From Roridomyces roridus (lineage: Eukaryota; Basidiomycota; Agaricomycetes; Agaricales; Mycenaceae): a stretch of DNA of 64,000 nt. The stretch spans positions 434,001 through 498,000 of the forward strand of contig JARKIF010000029.1 of the NCBI GenBank assembly GCA_029378245.1. Direction: 5' to 3'. A program made the position numbers and the translations under genes. The notes beneath the pieces are model-generated. The model was not told the origin of the DNA and did no database searches. It saw only the letters and a program-made list of their open reading frames with translations. Shown piece by piece: positions 1 to 11,717 of the stretch (position 1 is the stretch's first letter; every line of letters begins with the position of its first letter).

Positions 1-1131
1 ATTGTGGCAGAAATCTTCAAGTGGTGTGGTGCGGAGGGTATGGCCCCGAACTCATCGTGCGCGCCACTTCTGCTCACGCAGATTTGCCGCGATTGGCGGA
101 CCCTCGCATTCTCTACACCTGCGCTGTGGGATACCCTCCACGAGCTTGATTTCGAACTATATGCATCAGCTGAAGCAGCCATCGATTGGTGGTTCAGTCA
201 CGCTGGGTCACGGCCACTCTCGCTCATGGCCATCGCCGACTGCGAGATCAGTTCAGCTGCTCTGCGCTCAGTCATGGTTCGCCATGGACTGCGACTGCTG
301 TATCTCAGGTTGATTGTGTCTGAGGAGGGTGTGGTCAACTTCGCCAGCATTGATTCTTTCCCAATGCTGCGGCACCTCGACCTTGCGGGTAATATCAAGT
401 ATCGCGGTGCGGCAGACGATCCAGTCCTCATCATCCACAACGCCCCTGCCCTCCGTCGTTTATCGCTGAGCGACGTACGCCCTTCGATGACGCAACTTCC
501 CTGGTTCCAGCTCGAAGAGCTCGAATTGAGGTACATTCCTCTGGGAGAATGTCTGGATGCTCTACGCTCGGCACCCTTGCTTCGTCGTTTCCGGCGCTTC
601 AATACGCCTAACCGCGAATACGAAATTACGGGCGCTGCATCCTCCGTCAAACAGCAATGCATTTCCACCCTCGCGATTGCCCTATACAGAGACGAAAACA
701 TCCTACCGTTCCTCATTCTGCCTGCGTTGCAAACTCTCGAGTTGGGTGGGCAGCGCATCCAATATCGCGACGAGTCTGAAGCGTATGTCCCTGCGTTCCT
801 AACCCGGGTATCCCATTCATTGCGCACCCTGAAAATTCAAGTATCGCCCATTCCCGTAGAGTGGCTTTATCCATTCATGTACCTCACGTCTGTGGAGCAG
901 GCGTCGCCGCAACAAACCATCCCATTGACAGTGATTCGCTCATTCGACCGTGGCATATCCCCCGATTTACTTCCTCACCTCGTGGCCTTAACGCTGTCGG
1001 AATGCGGATCGGACATAATCAACGACGTACTCTTGGACGCTCTTCGTTCCCGAGTATCTGACCCGGCGGATGAACCCCAAGCCAAACTGGAGTCGTTCAG
1101 TCTCCTCTGGCCGACGTCCCAGTTTTATTAG
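1..1131 (+). CDS. F-box/leucine-rich protein, 5' end outside window
   Basis: The frame is already open at base 1 and reads IVAEIFKWC, the middle of an F-box, so the start lies upstream. It is followed by the LLTQICRDWRTLAFSTPALW block that marks basidiomycete F-box proteins. The remaining ~330 residues alternate hydrophobic and polar stretches (LRHLDLAGN, LEELELRYIPL, LQTLELGG, LRTLKIQ) as in degenerate leucine-rich repeats. F-box proteins of this type are presumed substrate adaptors of SCF ubiquitin ligases; the substrate cannot be told. The stop is TAG at 1129-1131 and no intron is seen. It is one of four F-box genes in the window and lies directly before a MYND-finger relic. Confidence 0.85.
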   Translation: MVAEIFKWCGAEGMAPNSSCAPLLLTQICRDWRTLAFSTPALWDTLHELDFELYASAEAAIDWWFSHAGSRPLSLMAIADCEISSAALRSVMVRHGLRLLYLRLIVSEEGVVNFASIDSFPMLRHLDLAGNIKYRGAADDPVLIIHNAPALRRLSLSDVRPSMTQLPWFQLEELELRYIPLGECLDALRSAPLLRRFRRFNTPNREYEITGAASSVKQQCISTLAIALYRDENILPFLILPALQTLELGGQRIQYRDESEAYVPAFLTRVSHSLRTLKIQVSPIPVEWLYPFMYLTSVEQASPQQTIPLTVIRSFDRGISPDLLPHLVALTLSECGSDIINDVLLDALRSRVSDPADEPQAKLESFSLLWPTSQFY

Positions 1132-1410
1132 AACCCCCCGGCCCTGCGTCTTCCACTGGTCAACGTACCCGCCCTGCGTGAGCTAGTTGGCCGAGGGTTG
1201 CGGGTTCATGTTGGGACGCGTGACCAGAACAATTTTTATTGAATCAAAGGTGAGTGTCTCAAAATTTCGTGATGTAGACGAAGGGACTGACCCTTCACTT
1301 CCCTGCTGACAGATGAAGCGCGAAGGAAGGGCCTTGAACTAAATCTTTTACATCCGTTGATTCCGACCGCACGAACTGGGTATGCCATCAATGACAATGA
1401 CATCTTTTCT

Positions 1411-2010
1411 TAGACGCGCTGCGGCGCTTGATCCCCACAATCTGCCGGTACTCTGTTTGTGGAAAGTGTAGGGTTTCGTGTTATTGCAGGTGCGCGTGTG
1501 ATGCTACCTCGAGTCTGGCTGGTTTTCTTAGGAACACAAAGGGCTCTGCAAGACGCGCGTCAAGCACCGGGAGATGGAGAGCAAAGTTGAGGTTCAGGCG
1601 CTCCGTACCAAGAGGATCTTTGTCTCCAACGCTGTCATTCAGAAGTGGTACTACGATAATGTGGATATCGTCGATTACATCGTGCGTCACCTCCCTGCGT
1701 CTATCGGCGTTTCTTACATAAATAGACTTCCGCGTGCAGATTGCACAAACCCTCGAACTCTACAAGGGCCGCGCCGACTCGCTCTGGCGGACACACGCTG
1801 TGGCTCTCTTCGTAGATGGCGGGAGGAAGGCGCGTCTGCCTCTTCCACCGACCTCGAATTCGACGACGCCGAAGCAGTTTCTTTTCCGAGAATCGCTGGG
1901 CGCCTCACGCCCGAGTTGATGGACGTTGTGACCGCGGGTGCCGGGAAGAAAACTGTCCTTGTGCTTGTACCGAATCAGGATATGGGGCTTGTGGTGGTTG
2001 AGACTTATAC
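1411..2010 (+). pseudogene. Decayed copy of the MYND-finger gene family
   Basis: This segment is colinear with the intact MYND gene at 21230-22433: YSVCGKCRVSCYC, then the helix SNAVIQKWYYDNVDIVDYI, then the STDLEFDDAEAVSF block and KKTVLVLVPN. The copy keeps intron sequence, so it arose by DNA duplication and not from mRNA. It lacks the N-terminal half, the first CxxC pair is ruined, and the exon carrying the SRECQ...HWKQ part of the zinc finger is missing. After about position 2005 the C-terminal acidic tail is lost as well. The part at 1574-2131 still forms an open frame only because the intron near 1684-1740 reads through out of phase. A functional protein is unlikely. Confidence 0.75.
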
Positions 2011-2260
2011 CCCCACTTGTTCTACTTCCGTGGCCAAAGATAAGCCCGATCATTTACTTATTATACGTGTTGGCACACTGCCTTCGCACGATGGAGGGCC
2101 TCCATCGTGTACGCCACTACCCACGCCCTGAAATGAAACAAAGACTTGATGTCCAAATATGCCGGGTACTATACTATACAAATATTATAGAGGTCAGAAC
2201 ATAGGGGACAAGGCCGCCCTTGTTTAAGTGTCATTAAGTTCGTGTTTGGAGAGGGCTGGA

Positions 2261-2283
2261 TATATGAGCCGTATATCCAACTT
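2261..2283 (+). promoter_or_regulatory. Core promoter shared by type-A membrane-protein genes
   Basis: TATATGAGCC at 2261-2270 is followed by TCCAACTT at 2276-2283, about 100 bases before the ATG at 2386. The same two words, in the same order and close together, lie upstream of the paralogues starting at 12436 and 14348. I read them as a TATA box and a conserved start-site region; transcription data are lacking. Confidence 0.5.
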
Positions 2284-2385
2284 GTCTTCCACCATTCTTT
2301 CCCGAGCGCGACTTCCTATCCTACCTCTTCTTCCCGCCGTGGCATCTTTCCTTTCTTTTCTCTCTCTCTCCTTGCGAGAGCCGTT

Positions 2386-3328
2386 ATGAAGTCTGCTCAA
2401 AGACTTGCTTCTCTGGACCAACTGCTGATGTCCCGCCTCCAGGTGCTCCCCGGCTGTGGCACTTTCCTTCATCTTCATCCTGCTCAACTTCACCGGGGCG
2501 TTGGCGCAAACATTTTTCACGATCGAGAGGGTAAATGCGGATGGCAGCGTCAGCACGATTGTGGTGTACATGCCTGGCCGGGACTCAGCAGTGCCGAGTT
2601 CTGGTTCGCCAACGGATACGGGCGTGTCATCCGGATCCAGTTCTACTACATCTCGAAGGTGCGTCTAGATTCCTCTTTTGAGTTCTTCGCACGTCTGATC
2701 ATCACTCGTTCGTCAGCTCAGCGCCCCCTGCAGCTGGCACGTCAAGCATGAGTGCCTCCACAACAGGAGCCCGTCTCGGCGGTTACGACGGTCACCGTGT
2801 CGGAGGCTATCAGGTACGGCCGCTTTCATATCTGGCACTATGGGGTTTGACCAGTCATACAGTGAGCCGTCCACCGTCCAGCCCATCACTTTCCCTACAG
2901 CTTCCGATTCCTCGCCCAGGTTGACGGTTCCATGTGCACCATAAAGGCTATGCTGATTTACCACTAGTCCGACATCCACCGGCGCTAAGCCCAGTACCGT
3001 CCAAATGGCTCAAAAAAGAGTACTCATCATTGGCCTCTTCTTTGGCTCGTCGCCATTTGTGTTCGCCATCTCCCTCGTCGCTAAGCGCCTCGTCTCACGG
3101 CAGCGGTGGAGCGCTGCTAGGCGCGACATCGAGGCTGCTTTGGGCCCTGAGCTCGCGGATGAGACGCTGTCAGCGTCAAAGTCAGAGGTTGTGGACCGCC
3201 CTGTATATCCCTGGAAGTCCGTCGAAGCTTCCGCCCGGAACTCCACGCCCATGGAACATGATTCAGAGTTCGTTTCCAGCGAAGATTGTCCGCCACCGTG
3301 GTATACTGCTGGGGAACATTCCATCTGA
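2386..3328 (+). pseudogene. Chimeric single-pass membrane protein (type A head, type B tail), probably broken
   Basis: The first half follows the type-A paralogues at 11718-12436 and 13534-14348. It has the five-base exon ATGAA, an intron (2391-2442), a signal peptide ending GALAQ, the TFFTIERVNADGSVSTIVV block and an intron at the same Ser codon (2659-2716). From about 2760 on it follows the type-B gene at 28199-28995: SEPSTVQPIT, AQKRVLIIGLF membrane helix, SLVAKRLVSRQRWSAARRDI and the end SEDCPPPWYTAGEHSI. Where the halves meet, the type-A frame and the type-B frame differ and the type-B frame has a TGA just upstream (in the ATGAGTGCC at about 2750). I found no GT-AG splice that joins them. 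The first donor, GTCTGC, is also poor. It could be a working fusion with an unseen intron, but a broken gene is more likely. Confidence 0.55.
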
Positions 3329-5102
3329 AAATCATGATTCACTCACGACTCTGTCCATGTTTGTAGCCTATTACATATGTCATTGATATCAGATTTTCCA
3401 GTGTACTTATTTTGGAAATCTGTGTACATTAATATTCTCCAATCAAATTTGTGACTCGGACTCTGCCGGATCATTAGTACCGACAGAGGAAGAGGTGTCT
3501 TCCTGGAGGACTTGTCCATGAGTCCATTTCACCGCCTCAGATTTGCGAGGGAATTTTGAAACTCAACCAAAGTCACGTGATGATGGTTGAAAACGGCAAG
3601 TGAAGAGCAATCAATACTACCGTTGCCTTCCGCTCATGATTGTCTTTCAAGTATGGTGGTGGACGTCACTTCGTGACAAGTCTGCATCACTGATCTTGAA
3701 CAGCCAATAACTCTTGCCACAAACCCTCAGACACCCCGAAACTGCATAATTCGCATTGTTTTCAATGGGTCTTGACATTCCATGGAGCAGAATAGTGAAA
3801 ATCTAAAATTTGAAATTTTTGGGGTCAATTTGGCCATCATTTGATCATTTTTGCCATCAATCACATCCTAAAATGGAAGGACTTCCCAAAAAAGGGAGTG
3901 AGGGAAGTGACTGAACACCAATAAATGGAGGGGAGAAGCATTGGCAAGAGTGAATGCAATGTTTTCCACCACAACTCTTGACCCACAGGCACTCAAACAT
4001 CGAAAAAGCGCTCACCAAAGTTGTTCGACCGAGGCCAGTTTGGCCATAATTGATGGGGTTTTCCCACGGCCCAAACTTTCGGATTTCGTCCACTCTTGGG
4101 GTATTGGGGGCTGCCGGGCAAGATCCGAGGTCGAAATTCCCAAAATTGTGACGTGACATGAAGTTTCGTCCACCACCATATCGGTGGCGTGGACTGGGCT
4201 TCAGTACTCTTCAAGAAATGACACAATGACCTGGGATTGGGCCTCTTCGAGGCGGGTGCTGAACCTTCCGGTCCACCTTTCAGTCTCATCAGTACTCCTG
4301 GAGGGAGATCCATTGGAAGTGCACATGAGAAGGGATCAGCAAAGAATCAAGAAAAATAAGTTCTCCTGCTACTAAATCTGTCGACAGTTCAGCAGGAGGG
4401 AGGATAAAGTCGCAACTCGAGCCACCGCCGCTTCAGACACTGTTGCGGCTGCCGTGCCCATACTATGATCATACTGTCCTCCGACGTGAGCACAAACTGG
4501 CAATCTCCGATCCCGCGTTCGAAGCCGAGGATTTTGAAGACAAGTGTGACCGCAGAGAGGACTCAGGCGGAGTCCAAGACGCACTGAGGGAGGAACGACT
4601 AAACCAGCAGTGGAATTGGAATTAAAGCAATTCCGATTCCACTTCATCCTCATTCTCTACACAGTGCAGGGCCGCTCAGGCTTGGGTCAGGACCTTGTGT
4701 GCACCAGATCTGAGGCCTCTCAGCCTCAATCTCACTCCTCCTTTAACCCTCTGAACTTGGTCTGAAAGAAATTTGATCAATTTTGCAATACATCAGCTCG
4801 GTAACCTGAACAAGGTGCATCATTCAATTGATGTCTACCCAACTTCTGCCTACTCCCTTGACCTCTTCGGAGTGTCATACGAAAAATTGGAACGATACAC
4901 AGAAGGATGGGTGGTCTCTGTCAAGCCAGTTTTTCGCACTCCACTCGAGTTTTTTTGGTGCGGGTTTGAGCCTCGGACCCTCGGTCAAGGTCTTTTTCAT
5001 CTTGTTCTGATTTTTTTCGCTTGCCAGTTGCCTTTTTAGGAAATTTTGGGGTCGTTGGCAGAGGGAGTCGGCGTCATTGGCACCTGGAGTCATGTCTCTC
5101 GC
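3329..5102. other. Gene-poor stretch
   Basis: No open frame here has coding character or recognisable motifs. A short hairpin arm pair (AGATTTTCCA with its near-complement 12 bases on) lies near 3389-3420. The rest is AT-richer than the flanking genes and looks like old transposon debris, but I cannot assign it. Confidence 0.4.
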
Positions 5103-5260
5103 TGGTAATGCGTGTCATTGGCTCCAATATGTTTGACCGGTAAATCATTGTTGGCCATCATTTTGTCATCCAATGACACGCATTACCCGCAACCTCAATG
5201 AAATGAATTCCACCAACCTCCCGGACTGAGCTGGGTAGTTCCCAATGACATGCATTACCC
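5103..5260. repeat. Inverted and direct copies of a ~19-bp word
   Basis: GGTAATGCGTGTCATTGG near 5104-5122 appears as its reverse complement near 5169-5187 and again, with one change, near 5241-5260. The first two could fold as a hairpin with a ~45-base loop. This may be a decayed miniature element; no target-site duplication was identified. Confidence 0.4.
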
Positions 5261-5728
5261 AACAACACCAGCACTTTAAATGGGTAGCATGGCCCCTGCA
5301 CAAGGATGACACGCTTTTCCGGAGTGGTAGACCTATGGGTCTCAATATTTATGCATTTTTGAGCCCTGGAACCTTGCGCAGGGGGACAATTGAGAAGTTG
5401 CCAGTATTCTGTTCCCCACGGGGGCAAAACTCAGTCTTACATTATGTTTGCTGTTTCAGAATATACCTCAGTTCATTCTGAAAAGGACAGTCTCTTCAGA
5501 GTTGCTCCAAATGTTGTGGTTTGAGAGCCATGAGTTCAACAAGTCACAGATATCAAAATGATGGCAATGTTCGATGCAATCAAGAAGTTTACCCATTTCT
5601 TTTGCACTCCCTACCATGACAGCCCAAGAAAATGGTGTGGTTAAAATGTACAAGGATAAGTCCAGCTGATTGCAAGCTGATTGTGAAGAAAACTGTCTCT
5701 TCAGCTGACTTGCTTTACAGAATATGAA

Positions 5729-6367
5729 TAGGAATGCACACCGTACCCGTCACAAACCGTTTGACGGCCGTCCGTACACGGGTACGTACCCGTACCCGTC
5801 CGGCTCTTGATCGAACAAATGTACGGGACGGGTACGGGACGGCAACATTGCCGTCCGTCCCGTCAATCTGCGAGATTGACGGGCCGTCTACGGGTTGGCG
5901 TCCGTGTGGGTCGGATCAGATGGAATTTGGGCGCGCACTTGATGGGCCAGTCATCGGGAGACTCGTGTAACTCATGATGCCCGCCAAATGCCCGCCTATT
6001 TCAGATCCGGGGCTTCTATCGTTGCTTTATCTGCTGATTGAAGCCTGATTGATGGAATCTCTGACATCAAATTCACATCAAACCAGTGTCAATGACTGTG
6101 GAATGGCTGTTGGCTGAGCAGAATCAAAGGGAATGGCATTTACAACACATCTGTGGCGGATCCCTCTTCTATAGAATTAAAATGCCTGCGGTTTGATGAG
6201 GTTGACAAGAGACCCGTCTTTTGACGGCCGTACCCGTCATTTTTGCCGTCCCGTACCCGTCGGGCCCGGTCGGATGTCAAAAGACGGCCGTTGATTTGAC
6301 GGCCCGTACCCGTCTCGTGCCGTCAATTGGACGGCCGTCACCCGTAGACGGGCGGTGTGCATCCCTA
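5729..6367. mobile_element. Non-autonomous hAT-type element, 639 bp
   Basis: The ends are imperfect terminal inverted repeats: TAGGAATGCACACCG at the left and, on the other strand, TAGGGATGCACACCG at the right. Both flanks carry the perfect 8-bp duplication AATATGAA (5721-5728 and 6368-6375). An 8-bp duplication with a YAGGG-like tip is the hallmark of the hAT superfamily. Inside, near each end, the words GACGGCCGT and GTACCCGTC are repeated many times in both orientations, as expected for subterminal transposase-binding repeats. There is no transposase frame, so it must have been moved in trans. It shares its subterminal words with the element at 51699-52427. Confidence 0.88.
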
Positions 6368-6375
6368 AATATGAA

Positions 6376-7290
6376 TGCTTCCGGAAGAGTGGAGGACTGA
6401 GGTCGAACCTTGAGGCTGAAAGTTTGAACATGGCACCTGAGCACCTTGGCTTGAGGCCATTGCTCCGCACAGTGGCAAGTACTTGCGATTCTCCTTCCTT
6501 GCATCAATGCATGACACCCGTCACGGTGCAATGGACAAATGTTTTACAGACTCGAGTGCGTTGAGCTGAAACAGTCGCTATGCCTGGCCGGCCCATGCCG
6601 AGAAAGGAGAGATCAACGGCGAGGTTACGGCCAACCGGGGCCCGGCAGCCGAGTCTTCGGCGGATCAAACAACAATCATTCATCGTTGGTGATCGGGACG
6701 CCGCTGATCCACCGTGTGCCCCGGAGTCCCGGACAGGCCCTGGTCAAAAAGAACGATTCCTATTGGATTCCTATTGCCTTGGGTAGCCAAACCTAAAGGT
6801 TCAGCAACCAGCACCTCCCCATAAGCCGAAAACTCGAATCGCACGGGCAAGTTGGGCTCTGGCGAATTTCGACGTCGCCGCGCTTTGTGTGAAGAAGATG
6901 GGGTTCATCCCCGTGTTCCGACGGCGTCTCGTCGAAAACCACCAAAGAAAAAGGTTACCACGGCTACCACACGTCAAGCCGAAAACTCGAATCGAACGAA
7001 CGGGTGGGCTTTTTGGATTGAGACGCCGGTGAGGTAGCATTTGCAAGTTTTCAAGTACTCGTCCATGCGCCACTGTGGTCGGAACAAATTATAAGTCCGC
7101 GCAGTCCGGACTCCGAACTCAACCACCATGACGTGGCGCGCACAAGGAGGCACCAACCGCTATTTCCAGAACTCAGGCTCAAATCTCTTGGAAAGCAGAA
7201 ATCACGCGGTTAGTGTTACATATACTACACACGGCTGGTCCAGTCTACATATACAAGTCCACCCTCCTCGCACTTCAAATTCAAATTGAA
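6376..7290. other. Intergenic, with one 19-bp direct repeat
   Basis: No gene is supported. The word AAGCCGAAAACTCGAATCG occurs twice, near 6822 and near 6977. The last ~80 bases are the 3' flank of the exportin gene. Confidence 0.4.
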
Positions 7291-10200
7291 CTACATCGCC
7301 TCCTCCTCCTCAACCCTCTCCGACGGCTTCAACATCCCGGGAATCATGGCCTTGGCCTTCATCTCCTCCTCCGCCCTCTTCTTCCCCTCGGCCTCCTTCT
7401 CATCAAGATACAACTCGGCATTATCCCCCGCAAACTCTTTCAGCTGAATCAAGAAATCGCGTACGGACAGCTTGAAGCGGTTGATGTCGTTATGTTGAGT
7501 GGCTAGGCCGTCGGCGAAGAGTTGGACGTCCGACCTAGAGTTCAGTCAAGTTCAGTTTACTATCCAAGAGCAAAGCAAAGGAATAATAGAGATCAACTCA
7601 CGGAGGCACATGCGAAAACGCCCCTTGCAGCAAATTCACCGTATACCCCCTCAAGTATGTGAGATTCGACATCTCGGGATCAGGCACTTGCGTAGGGTCG
7701 TACAACCGCACGGGAATGGGCTCTGTATCCACAAGCTGGTACATCCGCGCCAACACAGCGGTCTGCATCTTGAACCCGCTCTTATGGTCCGTATCGGTGA
7801 GTACGAAGAAGATGTCTTGCACGATGCTGAGGAAGTACTGCTGGAAAAAGGGACCCGCGATCTCGGGCGGCGAGGATGCAAAGTTGTTGAGTACTTCCAG
7901 GCAGACTGTCGGCGTGTTAGAGCGATCGTAGACTAAGAAAAGAAAACGCACTAGTCAGCCCGAGGTCGGCAATATCGCGCACAGTGTGCTTGATAGCCCA
8001 CATGATACTATCCATGAACAACTTGAACTGCGCCGGCTGAAGACCAAGCAGCGCTAACGAAACATCAGCCCGACGTCCAAAATCACATCATGCAACGCAC
8101 CCGGGAAACACTTGAGATTAATCGATCTCAGGAGCTTGTACAGCCCAAGCCGATGGTCAGGGAACTCGGTAAAGTCTTGATTGATCATATTGAGCGTGGG
8201 CTCGAACACCGCGTCCAGCGTCGCCGGGACTTGTACCGTCAACAACGGCTACAAAAGAACTCTAATCAGCACCCAAGCATCAAAAGAAACGGAAGAGCAC
8301 GCACCCCGAGCCGCGAAACGATAACAGACATGAGATGCAACACCTCGGCTTCCCTCGCCACCGCAATATTGCGATTATAATCCCCAAGTATCGCATCCAG
8401 CAACAACGGCATAAAGTCGGCGTTCACATTGTCCAGGTCCTCCGCAGCCTTGATGTACGTCTCCATGAGTTTCAACACGTCTTTCTTCACCGCCCGCAGC
8501 TGTCGGATTTTAGGCGTCTTGCTCGCAATGGGGCCTGAAGACGTCCGTCAACCTGATAAAGGAAGAGAAGTGAAAAGAACACCCACCCTCCTTGGCGATC
8601 GTCTCACTGATCGTCGCACTAACAGTCTTGTACAAGCCCAGCATATCAACAAAGATACGCGCAACCTGCGGCAGGTAGAAGCTCCCAATAGAAGTGCAAG
8701 CGTAGACGTTGGTCTTGAGGACATTGGACAACACTTTGACGTTGTCCAAGTTGGAGAGGACGTCGAGGCTCTGCGAAGCTTGGAGCATCAACGAGTCCCA
8801 CTGCATGGCAATCAAGACGACGTAGTCGAACAAAAGAAATCGAAACGTACGGCGTTATTCGGCAACTCCATGAGTGACTGGATCAATCGTTCCTGCAACA
8901 CCTTGTTGGACTGTGACGAGATGAGGTACCCAACAGCCTCGTAGAACGTGTGGACCTTTCAAACCAACGACGTCAGTATTCCTCCGGTGAAGGAAAGAAG
9001 AAAAGAAAACGCACCTGCTGTGCACTCAAATCAACCGTAATCCTCGACAGCGACCTCAGGATTTCATCCACAAACGGCTCCGTCTCGCCACTCTGCAAGA
9101 CAACGAAATGCTTCCGACACTTTTGCGCAATCTTGATAAATGTATCACACGCCATGTCTTGCACGCCTGTAAAGCAATAAGTAAGTACCGAGCGAGAGAA
9201 ACGAACAAGGAGGGAAGGACGCACCCTCATGCCGCTCATGCATAAACTCAAACAACTTGTTCACCACCGTCTTGAGGAACTTCCAATGCGCCTTGAGGAA
9301 CCTCGGATACTGCCCCACAACATACATGATATCCGACGCAATCACCGCCTTGTTGTCCTTGCCCCGCTTGAGCTCAACGAGCCCGAGCAGCTCCTTGATT
9401 ACCGTCACGAGGAATCGCTTTTCTTGGTCTTCGGCTATGCGGATCGTTGAGCGATAAGAGAGAGCGAGAGAAGAAAGCCAAACTCACCCATCGTCCCCGA
9501 AATACTCCCAATCGCCCAACACAGCGAATTCACCCCCGCCCAGCTCCACTCGCTCCCATCTACCTGCCGTGCCAGCTTCTCGGTCAACAACGCCTCTGTA
9601 TCCGCCACGTCCAAATGCGTGAGGTAGACGAGGACGACGCGCATGGACTTGTAGAGAACGATCGTGTCCGACTCTTTCATAAACTCACGGACGATCTCTC
9701 CTTCCTCGTTTTCGACGATGAGGACCTACGCGACGTGAGCAGCGAAGTAAAGTAAGAGAATAAAGACGTACCTCCTCCGGCTTGGCCATCTTCCCAATCA
9801 TCACCAACCTCAAATCCGACAGCACACTCGCATATACATCCTTCCTCAGCCCAATGCCCGACATCCCCGTCGCCCCACCAAGACTCAAACCGCCAATGCC
9901 ACCCAGCACATCCCCAGCCTGTACAACCTCCTCATACAACCCTCCAACCAATCCCGCCCAATACTCCAAACAAATCTTGAACATCTCCCGCTCGTCCACC
10001 TGACTAATCTTGACGAGGTACATGTGCGCATTCAACAGCGCCTCCCTCTCGACACCGCCTCCAGACGCAGCACGCTCAAGGACCCGCCCACGTGTACCGA
10101 GGTAGCCGCACAAGAAGAGGGCGATACCCTTGACGAGCTCCTGAGCGCCTTCGTTCGCCTCATCCCACGCCCCAGCAATGTCCGTGCTCGGGGGTACCAT

Positions 10201-11411
10201 CCGGTTGATAGCGGCCATGACGACTTGGAAGAGTACGACAAACTTTTGGTCGTACTCGGCGCCAGGTACTTCGAGGGTACCGATTTCGGTCAAGCATGCA
10301 AGCGTGACGATGCGGAATTCGTTCGTTTCGAGGAACTAGGAACGTTTCAGACGAATAATTGGAGGAGAGGACAGACCACGCACCCGGTTGATGAGTAAAT
10401 CGATCACCTCCGTCTCAAAGACGTACCCCAGCGGAATCCACCCCAGGAATCTCAACAGCGTTTCCAACGTCGCTTTGATCAGACTGGCCTTGTTGGCCTC
10501 TTTGAGGACTTCGCAGCACAGCTTGAAGATATCCGAAAACTCGGACGACAGCTGCGTTTTGAGGCTTTGCGTTTTTCGTTGCGTCATCTGCTCGGCGGAG
10601 AAGTCAAAGATCTCTTCCGAGAGGCTGGAAGAGGCGTTAGCATGGACGACAATGGGTGGGAGGACGACGCACAGCTTGAGGATGGTCATATTGTTCTCGC
10701 ATAGCGCCAGGTTGACGGTGGACGACTGGACGAGCTCCGAGATGAAGTTTGGCCAGTTGTGAGGCCACTCTTGTTTCAGTACCTACATTGAGATGAGCTC
10801 GGGAGGAAAGGAAAAGGCAAGGGGACGCACCTGTACGAGTACGAGATTGAGTTTGTTGATATAAGTGCGCTCTCTCCGCAGATTAGCCTCGTCCGATGCC
10901 ACTTTGACCGTCTCCCCGACAATGAAGTTCCGGATACCTGAGTGCGCGGTCAGAGATGAAGATCAGAGAGTCGACGAAACGCACCCTGTCGCTGGGCATC
11001 GGGGAGCGCCTTCCACCGCGTCGTAACTAGCCGCTCGAGGATCTGCAGCCCGATAAACTGCACAATCGTCACCCATCGGATCTCACAAAGCACGACACGA
11101 CGCACCTTTGCCTGCGGGAACGTCGACTTTTCTAGGATCTCGGGCACGCGCGTCCACGAGTCGGGATGTTCTTCAAACTGCGTCAGAACCCGCTGCGCCA
11201 TTTGTTGCTACATGAGGCCCGGAGTCAGTCAGAGTCAGAGTGGGCGTGCCACCACGCACCTCTTGCCCCCTCCCGGCGTAAAACGCCCTTGCGACGTTGT
11301 CCATGAGCGAGACATCGAATGGTCTCGAGAAATCGAGGAGGACCTGGCGGGTGAATAGCATGTGGATGTCAGGAATGAGAGTGAGTGGAGCTGTGGGTGG
11401 CATGCCTCCAT
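7291..11411 (-). CDS. crm1: Exportin-1 / CRM1 nuclear export receptor
   Basis: This karyopherin-beta exports leucine-rich-NES cargo, with RanGTP, through nuclear pores. The spliced frame follows the family end to end: [138 protein letters not shown], [16 protein letters not shown] and [11 protein letters not shown]. The C-terminus is [18 protein letters not shown] and the stop is at 7291-7293. More than ten introns are present, many with GTGCGT donors. I chose the ATG at 11411. ATGGAG joined over a 62-base GC-AG intron (11405-11344) gives [13 protein letters not shown], which matches the family start. An unspliced start at 11403 gives a longer unrelated leader. Single-copy housekeeping gene. 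Confidence 0.93.
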
Positions 11412-11717
11412 TTGATTGAATGTAGACGAGGAAAACGCGTGGTGTGGGGGTAATCAGTTGAGGAGGAGCCCAGGATGGCGGCGCGACGTTATCGATGTGG
11501 TGAGGTGGAGGAAAAGGGAAGGGAGCGGATGAGGGCAGGTGTAGGCGTGATGACCAATGCCTTATTCGGCGTTTGTTTGGCTCGCTTTGTACGTGATCCC
11601 TGACGCATTGTTCCCTTTGTTCATTGTTCGAGCAGAATACAAATATTTGGGATACATAGACTAGTGCGATACACTGCAGAATAATTTAGTGGCGAATAAT
11701 TTACTGCCATCTCTTCC
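11412..11717. other. Short intergenic region between crm1 and the next gene
   Basis: About 300 bases serve as the promoter side of crm1 and the 3' flank of the membrane-protein gene. No TATA box or other clear element was seen. Confidence 0.35.

Noticed and set aside
198..827. 209-codon minus-strand open frame
   Set aside because: It is fully antisense to the F-box gene, basic and low-complexity, with no domain. It is a shadow of GC-rich coding sequence.
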